Assembly: GCF_002954615.1 (NCBI RefSeq)
Contig: NZ_MSCJ01000003.1
Span: 372,001-436,000, forward strand
Source of the DNA: Photobacterium angustum
GTDB taxonomy: Bacteria; Pseudomonadota; Gammaproteobacteria; Enterobacterales; Vibrionaceae
Length of the DNA stretch: 64,000 nt
Reading direction: 5' to 3'
Shown here: positions 51,546 to 60,173 of the stretch, piece by piece
Layout of the letters: every line of letters begins with the position of its first letter
Numbering within the stretch: position 1 is the stretch's first letter
Notes under the pieces: model-generated
The model's database searches: none
The model's input: the letters and a program-made list of their open reading frames with translations, nothing else
Told to the model about the DNA's origin: nothing
Made by a program: the position numbers and the translations under genes

Positions 51546-52517
51546 ATGCCTACCTTCACAATAAGATCGTTTATTACCCGTTTTAATTATCAGTTATTTG
51601 ATGTGCTTTATGGCATGCGTGTGCATTATCGGTGGCTTGTTCTATTAGTGTTAGCGTTACTGAGTCTGATTGTGTTTAATATTACGAACGGTACGATTAA
51701 GAGCTATGAGCAAATTAATTGGTTAGATGTTGTAGGGGAAGGCTCATCGGCAATCATGGTATTCGTGTGGCTGGTGGTGATTTTATCCACTCGATCACCA
51801 GGGAAAATTACCAACTATTTTGCGATGGGGTTTACCTGTATTTTTTTAGCGTTAACCCAAGATGTTATTGATGAGTTTATTCGTTTAAAAAACTACACCA
51901 TGATTGGAAATACCATGGAGTACATGATCCTTGGGCTTGCCATCGTAACTTATGCATTTTGCTTGTGGCGTAAAGAGCTTACAGTAGTAAAAAATTATTT
52001 GATGCAACGCCAACAGTTAAATGCGCGAACGCCGCTCCATCCTGAAAATTATCGCCTCCCAGAGCTGAGTTATTTACATAGAGCACTGACAGCGCAATAC
52101 ACAGAGTCTACCAAACAAAATGATAGTTATTTGATAGCGATTAACTTACAAAACAGTTATCAACTTTTACCTCAACTTTCACCTCAAGAAGCAGAAAGGC
52201 TAAGAGTATCGATCTCTGAATTGTTGTTAATTGCATCTCGCCATAATGATTTAGTGTGCCAAGTAGCAGGGCATCACTACCTTATGTTATTGGACGGCTT
52301 AAACAAGAAAGATGCAGTAATATATACTCGCTATGTTGAGCAGTTACTCAGCGCTTACCAATTTTATTTAGATTCTAATATTAATATTGAGATGCAATGG
52401 CAAATAGGTATTGTTGAAGTAAAACAGTCCACTTACTCATTACAGTCATTATATAAACAGATAGATGAAGCGATAAACCTTTCAACTAAACCTCAAGTTT
52501 ATAAAGGTAGCGCATGA
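51546..52517 (+). CDS. Membrane protein with a degenerate GGDEF domain
   Basis: 323 residues from ATG 51546 (a TTG lies at 51537). The N-terminal ~150 residues hold four or so membrane helices (LVLLVLALLSLIVFNI, SSAIMVFVWLVVIL and later ones). The C-terminal ~150 residues have the pattern of a GGDEF domain (LHRALTAQYTES, LIAINLQNSYQLL), but where the signature should be the sequence reads VAGHHYLML. Diguanylate cyclase activity is therefore unlikely; it may sense or bind nucleotides or a partner. Its end overlaps the AraC regulator by 4 bp, so the two are probably one functional unit. Confidence 0.72.
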   Translation: MPTFTIRSFITRFNYQLFDVLYGMRVHYRWLVLLVLALLSLIVFNITNGTIKSYEQINWLDVVGEGSSAIMVFVWLVVILSTRSPGKITNYFAMGFTCIFLALTQDVIDEFIRLKNYTMIGNTMEYMILGLAIVTYAFCLWRKELTVVKNYLMQRQQLNARTPLHPENYRLPELSYLHRALTAQYTESTKQNDSYLIAINLQNSYQLLPQLSPQEAERLRVSISELLLIASRHNDLVCQVAGHHYLMLLDGLNKKDAVIYTRYVEQLLSAYQFYLDSNINIEMQWQIGIVEVKQSTYSLQSLYKQIDEAINLSTKPQVYKGSA

Positions 52518-53533
52518 AAGGGGATCATGCAGTGATGGCACCATGGTTGGAATGCCACGATAAAATAATTCCTGCAAGGCAACACATTGCGTTATTACTG
52601 GATTTACTCAGTAGCCGTGGTGTTAATATGCACTACGTATTACGGCATACAGGGATTTTTTATGATGATTTAATTGCGCAAGATTTACAGGTAAGCCCCG
52701 TACAATTCTCTCGTTTAATTAGTAATGTAGCGAAGTTAGAGCAGTTTCCTGAATTGAGCTTTCTGTTTGGTCAGCAATTGATCCCGAGTGTATTTCCTAC
52801 TACTAGCCATATATTGATCCATGCCCCGACTGTAAACACCTTGATGAATAATATAGCGCTTTACTCTGAGAGCTATTTCCCTTTATCTAAACTCACCACA
52901 CAATTTGATGATTCGGGCGTTTATGTTTTCGTCGAAGATCCTTATGGGATTGAGGCTTCATTGAGTTCCCGAGATCGTATTACTTATTTTCGTTGGCTAA
53001 CAGAGTATGTATTTACTTCGGTTATATCCCTAGTTAATTGGCGAGCTGATACCAAATTACCTTGGTCTGTTATGGTGGATTGGTTATGTCCACAATGGCA
53101 AGAGCATTATCATATGTATTGGGGGAAGGTAAATTTTAATCAACCGATGATAGCCCTGCATTTACCCAAGCAGTATCTAGATGTAATTTTGAAAGATAGC
53201 TCTTCAACGTTGTATAAAGTGGCACGAAAGATCACACCCATCCCAAGTTGTGGTTTATTAAGTCATATTCGAAATGTGTTTCGTCAAAATCTTGTTCAAG
53301 TGCCTTCGTTAAATGAGCTATCAGAAATGATGTTAATGAGTCCTGCGACTCTAAAGCGTCGATTAAAAGCACATCATCATACTTACCGTTCATTATTGGG
53401 CGAGGTTAACCAGCAGCATGCGTTATATTTACAACAGATGAAGCAATGGGATGATCACCAGATCGCTCAAGAAATGCAATTTTTTGATGTAAGCAATTAT
53501 CGCCGTGCAATCCGGCGTTGGAAGACAAGTTAA
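52514..53533 (+). CDS. AraC-family transcriptional regulator
   Basis: 339 residues: an N-terminal Arabinose_bd/OruR-like domain (~30-210) and a C-terminal AraC helix-turn-helix pair (~240-335; LNELSEMMLMSPATLKRRLK, then IAQEMQFFDVSNYRRAIRRW). It starts within the last codons of the degenerate GGDEF gene, so its level is tied to that membrane protein. No obvious target gene is adjacent; the zinc genes downstream have their own Zur box. Confidence 0.88.
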   Translation: MKGDHAVMAPWLECHDKIIPARQHIALLLDLLSSRGVNMHYVLRHTGIFYDDLIAQDLQVSPVQFSRLISNVAKLEQFPELSFLFGQQLIPSVFPTTSHILIHAPTVNTLMNNIALYSESYFPLSKLTTQFDDSGVYVFVEDPYGIEASLSSRDRITYFRWLTEYVFTSVISLVNWRADTKLPWSVMVDWLCPQWQEHYHMYWGKVNFNQPMIALHLPKQYLDVILKDSSSTLYKVARKITPIPSCGLLSHIRNVFRQNLVQVPSLNELSEMMLMSPATLKRRLKAHHHTYRSLLGEVNQQHALYLQQMKQWDDHQIAQEMQFFDVSNYRRAIRRWKTS

Positions 53534-53838
53534 ACAATCAATTTATATATAATGCTTAATAATATAGATGACGGTGTACTAATTTCACTACCAAGTAAAT
53601 ATAAGCATCTATTATTAATTATCAATATTGGTAATTAAGATTTCATTGGTAATAAAAATAATCATTTAAAAAAAGTGAGTTTGTTTTTTTTAAATTAAAT
53701 ATCTTTTTGATATTCAATTAAAAAATAAAAAAGAGAAAAGTTGGTTGTTATTTAATGCTTTTATATTTAATGATAATAAATCGTCACTAATTAATTAATA
53801 CTGCTTCTTTCAAATATATTCGAACTATTAAAAATAAA

Positions 53839-53857
53839 GAAATGTTATAACATAACA
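53839..53857 (+). promoter_or_regulatory. Zur box upstream of the zinc transporter operon
   Basis: GAAATGTTATAACATAACA contains the perfect palindrome ATGTTATAACAT (53842-53853) and fits the Zur operator core of gammaproteobacteria. It is about 52 bp before the substrate-binding protein start. Zinc-dependent repression is expected. Confidence 0.8.
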
Positions 53858-53884
53858 ATCCCGAGTGATTCACTCAGGATTGTT
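53854..53884 (+). promoter_or_regulatory. Hairpin in the leader of the zinc operon
   Basis: Stem of 8 bp (AACAATCC with GGATTGTT), one mismatch and 5 more bp (GAGTG with CACTC) around a 3-nt loop. It begins where the Zur box ends and has no T run after it. It may be a leader RNA structure. Confidence 0.5.
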
Positions 53885-53908
53885 AATGTCATGATTAGGA
53901 ATAGATCG

Positions 53909-54799
53909 ATGAAAAAGAAGTCTTCATTTATAGCATTGATGACAACGCTGTGCGTCTTGTTTTCAGTATCAAAAGCAATGGCTGCAGAAGCGCCAATTGA
54001 TGTAACGGTAAGTATTGCCCCACAAAAGTATTTTGTGAAAGAAATTGGCGGTAATAACGTTGATGTCAATGTAATGGTACCAGCAGGAGCTGAGCCAGAT
54101 GACTACGAGCCAACACCAAACCAAGTTGTATTACTTAACAAGAGTAAGCTTTACTTTTCTATCGGTGTGCCATTTGAAAAAAGCTGGTTAAACAAATTTA
54201 AAAGCTCAGCAAAAGATCTAACGATTGTTGATACCCAGAAAGGTATTGAACGTATGCCAATGGCTTACAACGACGATGGTGAGCGTATTCCTGCAACATC
54301 AGGCATTAAAGACCCACATATTTGGTTATCACCAGCACTTGTGCGTATTCAAGCAATGAACATTCGTGATGCATTAATTAATGTTGATCCTCAGCATCAG
54401 CAAGAATATCGCGAAAACTACCTGAAGTTCTCTAAAAAGATCAATCAAATTGATGATGCTCTCATTGCTATCACGGCAAAGATCCCTGCAGCGCACAATC
54501 AATTTATGACTTACCACCCAGCGTGGGGTTACTTCGCGACAGATTACGGTTTACGTCAGCTTCCTATCCAAGATGAAGGTAAAGAAGCCAGTGCTCAACG
54601 TCTAAAATCACTGATTGATACAGCAAAGAAACAGCACATTAAAGTTATCTTTATTGAGCCGCAATTCTCGAAAGAACAAGCAAAAGTTATTGCGAATGCA
54701 ATTGGCGGCAAAGTGGTAGCAATTAACCCACTTGCAGAAGATTGGGGTAATAACTTGCTAACTGTTGCGAACGCGTTTGAATCTAACGTGAATCACTAA
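53909..54799 (+). CDS. Zinc ABC transporter substrate-binding protein, ZnuA-like
   Basis: About 296 residues with a signal peptide ending near AMAAE. Cluster A-I family. The usual metal His positions in KDPHIWLSP and MTYHPAWGYFA are present, with a Glu in FIEPQFS as a further ligand. The first ligand position, normally His in a PHxYEPTP-like motif, reads PDDYEPTP, so that His is missing. The His-rich loop of many ZnuA proteins is also absent. ATG 53909, after AGGA (53897-53900), is chosen over 53891. A Zur box upstream supports zinc. Confidence 0.85.
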   Translation: MKKKSSFIALMTTLCVLFSVSKAMAAEAPIDVTVSIAPQKYFVKEIGGNNVDVNVMVPAGAEPDDYEPTPNQVVLLNKSKLYFSIGVPFEKSWLNKFKSSAKDLTIVDTQKGIERMPMAYNDDGERIPATSGIKDPHIWLSPALVRIQAMNIRDALINVDPQHQQEYRENYLKFSKKINQIDDALIAITAKIPAAHNQFMTYHPAWGYFATDYGLRQLPIQDEGKEASAQRLKSLIDTAKKQHIKVIFIEPQFSKEQAKVIANAIGGKVVAINPLAEDWGNNLLTVANAFESNVNH

Positions 54800-54809
54800 G
54801 AGTTAAAAA

Positions 54810-55568
54810 ATGAAAAAGATTGTGGATGTACAGAATGTCAGTTTTGCTTATAAGAACCATCAAGCATTAATTGATATAAACTTCGAGCTTTACGAAGGTC
54901 AACGTTGTGCATTACTTGGACCCAATGGCGGTGGTAAAACGACATTAGTCAAACTACTACTGGGTATATTATCGGGTTATCAGGGCAATCTAGCACTGTT
55001 TGGCGACCATCCCGGTCGCCATCCAGCGCTTATTGGGTATGTTCCTCAACAATATAAATTGAATCCAATATTACCTGTCACAGTAAAAGATGTTGTATTA
55101 ATGGGGGCAAATGCTGCGCAGCTAAAAGATAAGAAATTGCTGTCAGCCTTATTAACTCAAGCATTACAACAAATGCATATCGAGCATATAGAAAATACGC
55201 TGTTTAAAGATCTTTCAGGCGGACAGCGTCAACGTGTGTTAGTAGCTAGAGCGTTAATAGCTCAACCTAAGTTATTAATACTTGATGAGCCAACCAGTAA
55301 TGTTGATCCAAGCATGACGGCACAGTTTTTTGCCTTGCTATCAGCGCTGCCCAAAGATGTTGCGGTATTGGTGGTGAGTCATGACATGAGTATTTTAGAG
55401 TATCAGATTGATGTGATTTTAGGGCTAAACCAAACCATGAAAGTGCAGCAGAGTAAGGCATTAACGTCTGATATGTTGCAACACTTATACGGCGTGAACA
55501 GTCATTTTATTAAAGATCTTGTTCAGCAAACCACATCCAATAACGAACCAAGTCCTGCTTTAGTATGA
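54810..55568 (+). CDS. Zinc ABC transporter ATPase, ZnuC-like
   Basis: 252 residues. Walker A GPNGGGKTT, signature LSGGQRQR, Walker B LLILDEPTSNVD, typical of metal-type ABC ATPases. It follows the binding protein by 10 bp and overlaps the permease gene by 4 bp. Confidence 0.9.
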   Translation: MKKIVDVQNVSFAYKNHQALIDINFELYEGQRCALLGPNGGGKTTLVKLLLGILSGYQGNLALFGDHPGRHPALIGYVPQQYKLNPILPVTVKDVVLMGANAAQLKDKKLLSALLTQALQQMHIEHIENTLFKDLSGGQRQRVLVARALIAQPKLLILDEPTSNVDPSMTAQFFALLSALPKDVAVLVVSHDMSILEYQIDVILGLNQTMKVQQSKALTSDMLQHLYGVNSHFIKDLVQQTTSNNEPSPALV

Positions 55569-56398
55569 TCGAGCTCTTACAATATAACTTTATTCAACAT
55601 GCATTAATTGCAGCTGTGCTTGTTAGCATTGTTGCCGGCATTATTGGCGTATTAGTCGTAACCAATCGATTAGTATTTCTCTCTGGGGGTATTGTTCACA
55701 CGGCATACGGCGGTGTGGGGCTAGCTTTCTATGCAGGTACCGCGGTAATGCCAACAACCTTGGTATTTACTTCGATTAATGCTTTGTTATTAGGAGCGCT
55801 AAGTCAGCGTAAACTAGAGCAGTTAGATATTTTTATCGGGCTAATTTGGTCGTTAGGTATGGCAATCGGCATCATCTTAATGGCGTTAACGCCGGGATAT
55901 GGGGCAGATTTAAGCAGTTACCTGTTTGGTAGCATTCTCACCGTTCCAGTATCGACGTTATACCTGATGGGGGGCAGTGTCCTGATCATTGGTGCCTACA
56001 CGATTTATAACTATCGTTCGCTAGTCTTGATGTCGTTTGATGCTGATTTTGCGCAGAGTAAAGGCGTTAAAGTAAAACGCATGTACTTATCATTATTAGT
56101 GCTGGTGGCAATTGCTAGCGTGATCTTAGTGAAAGTGGTGGGTATTGTACTGGTTATGGCGCTGCTAACTATGCCTGCGTATATGGCGGCTCAATATACA
56201 AAATCCATGTTATCCATGATGTGCCACAGTATTTTATGGTGTCTTGGCTTTACGTTAACGGGGTTGATTTTCTCTTACCAGATGAATCTACCGTCAGGGG
56301 CAACCATTGTTGTTACCGCGTCTATTTGTTTAGCGTTGCAACTGGGGCTTAGAGAAATCCTGAAATTCTTCAAAAAAGGCGCTGTTCAAGTCGCTTAA
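55565..56398 (+). CDS. Zinc ABC transporter permease, ZnuB-like (ABC-3 family)
   Basis: 277 residues with about eight membrane helices. The family is clear from GVLVVTNRLVFLSGGIVHTAYGG-type sequence (shortened here), the central YLFGSILTV and VGIVLVMALLTMPA. It starts by 4-bp overlap with the ATPase and ends the operon. A palindromic hairpin follows. Confidence 0.9.
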   Translation: MIELLQYNFIQHALIAAVLVSIVAGIIGVLVVTNRLVFLSGGIVHTAYGGVGLAFYAGTAVMPTTLVFTSINALLLGALSQRKLEQLDIFIGLIWSLGMAIGIILMALTPGYGADLSSYLFGSILTVPVSTLYLMGGSVLIIGAYTIYNYRSLVLMSFDADFAQSKGVKVKRMYLSLLVLVAIASVILVKVVGIVLVMALLTMPAYMAAQYTKSMLSMMCHSILWCLGFTLTGLIFSYQMNLPSGATIVVTASICLALQLGLREILKFFKKGAVQVA

Positions 56399-56402
56399 TG
56401 GT

Positions 56403-56432
56403 ATAGCAAGTAGAAGCGCCCCTTCTACTTGC
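56403..56432. terminator. Palindromic hairpin after the zinc operon
   Basis: 13-bp arms (TAGCAAGTAGAAG with CTTCTACTTGCTA) around a short loop, 5 bp past the stop. No clear T run follows, so termination strength is uncertain. Confidence 0.6.
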
Positions 56433-56477
56433 TACCTACTTCTATCTAGTGACGACTCTCTTCCTGTTATTCCCACG

Positions 56478-56506
56478 CTACCAACACTTTTTACATCCGT
56501 TGGTAG
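56478..56506. repeat. Inverted repeat, 8-bp arms
   Basis: CTACCAAC and GTTGGTAG, 13 bp apart, in the region before the third chitinase gene. Next to it is a smaller hairpin (GCAG/CTGC). Confidence 0.5.
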
Positions 56507-56536
56507 GCAGATTTTCTGCGTAATTGCACTGTAAAT

Positions 56537-56551
56537 GTTACAAAGTGTAAC
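56537..56551. promoter_or_regulatory. Operator-like palindrome upstream of the third chitinase gene
   Basis: GTTACA-AAG-TGTAAC, a perfect 6-3-6 palindrome about 350 bp before the start. The protein that would bind is unknown. The remainder of the gap 56433-56901 has no supportable gene; the frame at 56694-56897 has a poor start and composition and looks spurious. Confidence 0.4.
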
Positions 56552-56901
56552 GAGTAAATATTCGCAATTAGTATTACGTTATTGTTTTTAATTTCTTCAA
56601 GTTATTAGTCATCTGCTGATTTGATCTTCTTCGCGTCAAAAAAGTATCGTTGGTTATCAAAAAACAATATTTTTCTGAAAGCAGGTCTAAACTTTGAACG
56701 TTGCTCTATATTGGGTGCGCCAAATAAATAACGATAGCTATGTCACAAATTTGAACCAATCAAAGACCGCTTCCGCGTGCCGTAATAACTTTCTGTTACA
56801 TCTCGAAAAGTTGAAATTATACAAGCTCCGTTATGCTCCACGCATCTTAGGCGCTCTTATTGAAGTAAACGCCTATCCAATGTCGATTTATGAGTAATAA
56901 A

Positions 56902-59100
56902 ATGAAAAAAACATCTCTATTTGCATTGAGTGCAGTGGCACTGTCTTGCGCAATTAGCTTTACCGCTCACGCTGGTGACAAAATGGTTAACCCTGAAGGC
57001 GGGGTTGTTGTGGGTTACTGGCATAACTGGGCTGACGGCCAAGGTTATAAAATGGGTAATGCACCTGCGATGTCACTAAAAGACATTAACCCAATGTATA
57101 ACGTGGTTGATGTTTCTTTCATGAAAGTTTACGACGTGGCTGAAGGCCGTATTCCGACGTTTCATTTAGATGCGGAAACGGGTTTAACAGAGCAGCAATT
57201 CATCGACCAAATTAAAGAGCTTAACGATCAAGGTCGCTCTGTGCTTATCGCACTAGGTGGCGCTGATGCGCACGTTGAAATGAAAACAGGCGACGAGCAA
57301 GCATTCGCTGATGAAATCATTCGTTTAACGGATCTATACGGTTTCGATGGTTTAGATATCGACCTTGAGCAAGCAGCGATTGATGCGGCTGATAACCAAA
57401 CAGTTATTCCAGCGGCACTACGTATGGTTAAAGATCACTACCGTGCACAAGGTAAAAACTTCCTTATTACCATGGCACCAGAGTTCCCGTACCTAACAGA
57501 ATCTGGTAAATACATTCCTTACATCACAGGTCTTGAAGGTTACTACGACTGGATCAACCCGCAGTTTTATAACCAAGGTGGTGACGGCGTTTACGTTGAA
57601 GGCATTGGCTGGATTGCACAAAGTAAAGATGAGCTAAAAGAAGAGTTCATTTACTACATGTCGGATTCATTAATCAACGGTACTCGAGGTTTCACTAAGA
57701 TCCCACACGACAAACTTGTATTTGGTATTCCAACTAACATTGATGCCGCAGCAACAGGTTACGTGCAAGATCCACAAGATTTGTTTAATGCATTCAAACG
57801 CCTTGAAGCACAATCTCAGCCACTACGTGGGGTAATGACATGGTCTATCAACTGGGATATCGGTACTAACGCTGCAGGTCAAGCGTACAACAGCAGCTTT
57901 ATTAACACTTATGGCCCATTCATTCACAGCCAAGTACCACCTGTTGTTCAACCGGGTAAACCTGTGATCATGGGTGTAACGGATGCTCGCGTTCAGCACC
58001 GCACAAACTTTGATGCAATGGCTGGCGTAACAGCAACAGACAAAGAAGACGGCACATTAACATCTGCAATTAACGTATCAGGCTCGGTAGATACACAACG
58101 TGTAGGCGAGTATGTACTAACTTACTCAGTATCAGATTCAGACAACAATGAAACCGTATCACCACGTAAAGTGACCGTATTTAGCGCATTACCAACCTTC
58201 GCTGGTGTGGCAAATGCAGTTGTGAAAATTGGTGAAAACTTCGATGTAATGGCTGGCGTATCAGCATCGGATGCAGAAGATGGCGATCTAACGGCAAACA
58301 TCAAAGTATCTGGCACAGTAAACACTGCGGTTGCGGGTCAATACGAACTTGTTTACTCAATCACAGACAGCGCAAACCAAACAGTAACTGTGAAGCGTAC
58401 TGTGGTGGTTAACGATGGCTCTATCGTATGTACCAACCCATGGAAAGCGGATGCAACCTACGTTGAAGGTGATGTAGTTAGCCATAACGGTAAAGATTGG
58501 CAAGCTGGCTGGTGGACACAAGGTGACGAACCAGGCACAACGGGTGAGTGGGGTGTTTGGCGTGAAGCGGGCGATAGCGATTGTGGCGGCGTTGTACCAC
58601 CACAACCAGAAGCGGATTTCACGGCATCTCTATCTGGCGTAAACAGTAGCTACAAGATCACTAACGGTACAGCGACACTGAACCTGTCTTACACTGCGAA
58701 CAAAGCAAGTTCTGTACAGATTGATGTGATAGACGCAATGGGCTACCCAGTAAACGGCGGTAACTTCACGGCTGATTTTGCAGCTAACAGCGCAATCAAA
58801 TTAGTACTTGATAACGTTTCAGAAGGTACGCACTCACTACGCATGATCGCACAGTCAAAAGGTGAGCAAGTGGAATCTCGTCACCAGTTTGTATTAGAAG
58901 AGCAAGGTACAGTTGAGCCACCAGTAACCGACGTTCCTGCTTATGAAGCGGGTAAAGCGTACCAAGCGGGCGACCAAGTATTAGGTACAGACGGTAACGT
59001 ATACCAATGTAAACCATGGCCTTACACGGGTTGGTGTGCAAACGCTTCATACGCACCGGGTTCAAGCCAATACTGGGCTGACGCATGGGATAAGCTGTAA
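56902..59100 (+). CDS. Secreted GH18 chitinase with Ig-like and two chitin-binding modules
   Basis: About 732 residues. ATG 56902 starts a typical signal peptide (MKKTSLFALSAVALSCAI); ATG 56890 adds only four residues. The GH18 barrel (~35-350) has the active-site block FDGLDIDLE near 149-156 and ALGGADA as its SxGG-like strand, like the ChiC/ChiD-type bacterial chitinases. Two DUF5011/Ig-like repeats follow (each with FDAMAGVTA or FDVMAGVSA). Then come a CBM5/12-like module (GKDWQAGWWTQG), a Pro-rich linker, another Ig-like part and a C-terminal module with YQCKPWPYTGWC (CBM73/CBM5-like). Extracellular chitin degradation. Confidence 0.93.
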   Translation: MKKTSLFALSAVALSCAISFTAHAGDKMVNPEGGVVVGYWHNWADGQGYKMGNAPAMSLKDINPMYNVVDVSFMKVYDVAEGRIPTFHLDAETGLTEQQFIDQIKELNDQGRSVLIALGGADAHVEMKTGDEQAFADEIIRLTDLYGFDGLDIDLEQAAIDAADNQTVIPAALRMVKDHYRAQGKNFLITMAPEFPYLTESGKYIPYITGLEGYYDWINPQFYNQGGDGVYVEGIGWIAQSKDELKEEFIYYMSDSLINGTRGFTKIPHDKLVFGIPTNIDAAATGYVQDPQDLFNAFKRLEAQSQPLRGVMTWSINWDIGTNAAGQAYNSSFINTYGPFIHSQVPPVVQPGKPVIMGVTDARVQHRTNFDAMAGVTATDKEDGTLTSAINVSGSVDTQRVGEYVLTYSVSDSDNNETVSPRKVTVFSALPTFAGVANAVVKIGENFDVMAGVSASDAEDGDLTANIKVSGTVNTAVAGQYELVYSITDSANQTVTVKRTVVVNDGSIVCTNPWKADATYVEGDVVSHNGKDWQAGWWTQGDEPGTTGEWGVWREAGDSDCGGVVPPQPEADFTASLSGVNSSYKITNGTATLNLSYTANKASSVQIDVIDAMGYPVNGGNFTADFAANSAIKLVLDNVSEGTHSLRMIAQSKGEQVESRHQFVLEEQGTVEPPVTDVPAYEAGKAYQAGDQVLGTDGNVYQCKPWPYTGWCANASYAPGSSQYWADAWDKL

Positions 59101-59123
59101 GTTTACCGATAGCTAAATAAACG

Positions 59124-59156
59124 AAAAGCCAGCATGTTAGTGCTGGCTTTTTGTTT
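59124..59156 (+). terminator. Intrinsic terminator after the third chitinase gene
   Basis: Ten-bp stem (AAAGCCAGCA with TGCTGGCTTT, 6-nt loop) followed by TTGTTTT. Confidence 0.88.
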
Positions 59157-59202
59157 TACTTTAGAGAACGTATTTAACAACGTTTGTGCGTAGTAGCTGA
59201 GT

Positions 59203-59272
59203 TAACTCATTATTGGACAAAAACTATTTAGACAGTTTGCCCTACTTAGGTTGGTAGGTATTAGGAAAAGTA
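59203..59272. repeat. ~70-bp repeat, copy A
   Basis: Related to 60074-60142. The last 21 bp (59252-59272) are identical to 60122-60142; the first part is clearly similar but diverged. It lies 75 bp past the stop of the minus-strand pseudogene. Confidence 0.7.
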
Positions 59273-59346
59273 GGGGTAAATCCTACTTAACTGGTTAGTC
59301 GGTCACTAAACTCACTTAAACCAAAACCGCTTATATTGTGAATGTT

Positions 59347-59991
59347 CTATGAATAAATTTCACGAATAGCATCTATTAACCCATATACAATCAAAGGATT
59401 GTCCACTCGTGCTTCTGGATGACAATACGCAATTACATATTTCTTGGGAGCTCTTTCACACCACCAAACTCCACGATTGGTTCTTTTCCATTCAAACTCA
59501 CAAAAACCTGCAATACCTTTAAAAAGGTCACCTGTGCCGCCACATATTGTGATATCAGGGTTATAAAGCAAAAATTGTCTTTCGATATAATTACTGTCTT
59601 CATTTGCAACTTTATTAAGAGAAGCGGTGTCAGTTGTATGTGTACCTGGTGATTTTTTTAAATTAATAGCACATATAGATTTAAGCGTAGACTTTCGTTC
59701 TTCTTCACTAATATGTTCCAAATCGTTCCAAGGTATATCACATTCAATATTTCTAATTCCGCGAACCCAACGAACAATATTATTCCATGTTTGAGGTCTA
59801 GCACCATTAGCAAGAAACTCTCTTAGATCCCAGCCTCCTCCATCTGGGTCATTAACTTCCTTTAGTACGATGCAAATTTTAATATCAGAATTTAATTAAT
59901 CCTGTTCAGACACCAAACCATCTGATACGAAACCTTTTCTATTTTCTTTTCACTCAATAAAGAGATTATTTTCTTTATCAGTTATCGACAT
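59347..59991 (-). pseudogene. Broken gene with two in-frame stops, unknown family
   Basis: From ATG 59991 (AAGGAA just upstream) to the stop at 59347 one frame of 215 codons is kept, but it has TGA at 59950-59952 and TAA at 59896-59898. The protein continues sensibly through both stops (FIE-stop-KENRKGFVSDG, then SEQD-stop-LNSDIKICIVLKEV, then DLREFLANGARPQTWNNIV). No frameshift is needed. The intact 3' part could give at most ~124-185 residues. The order of a VLKE strand, a mid CGGTGD and a YCHPEAR near the end faintly resembles the uracil-DNA glycosylase fold; that is a guess. Confidence 0.72.
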
Positions 59992-60073
59992 ACAATTCCT
60001 TTAAACAGTATGTTATTAATTTCAGCTATTGTGACCGACTCAAAACTGGACAAAGACGAGTTAGCAGATAAGC

Positions 60074-60142
60074 TAACTCGTATATGGACAGAAGTGTGTT
60101 AGCACTCAACTCTATTTGAGCTGGTAGGTATTAGGAAAAGTA
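60074..60142. repeat. ~70-bp repeat, copy B
   Basis: Partner of 59203-59272. It begins in the right arm of a hairpin (CGAGTTAGC with GCTAACTCG, 60058-60081) and ends 32 bp before the stop of the next minus-strand gene. So each of the two neighbouring minus-strand genes has this element just past its 3' end. Confidence 0.7.
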
Positions 60143-60173
60143 ATAATAAATTAGTTAAGAGTTAAACTTCACA

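Noticed and set aside
56694..56897. Open frame of 67 codons before the third chitinase gene
   Set aside because: TTG start without a Shine-Dalgarno, overlaps the alternative chitinase start, and looks like translated promoter DNA.
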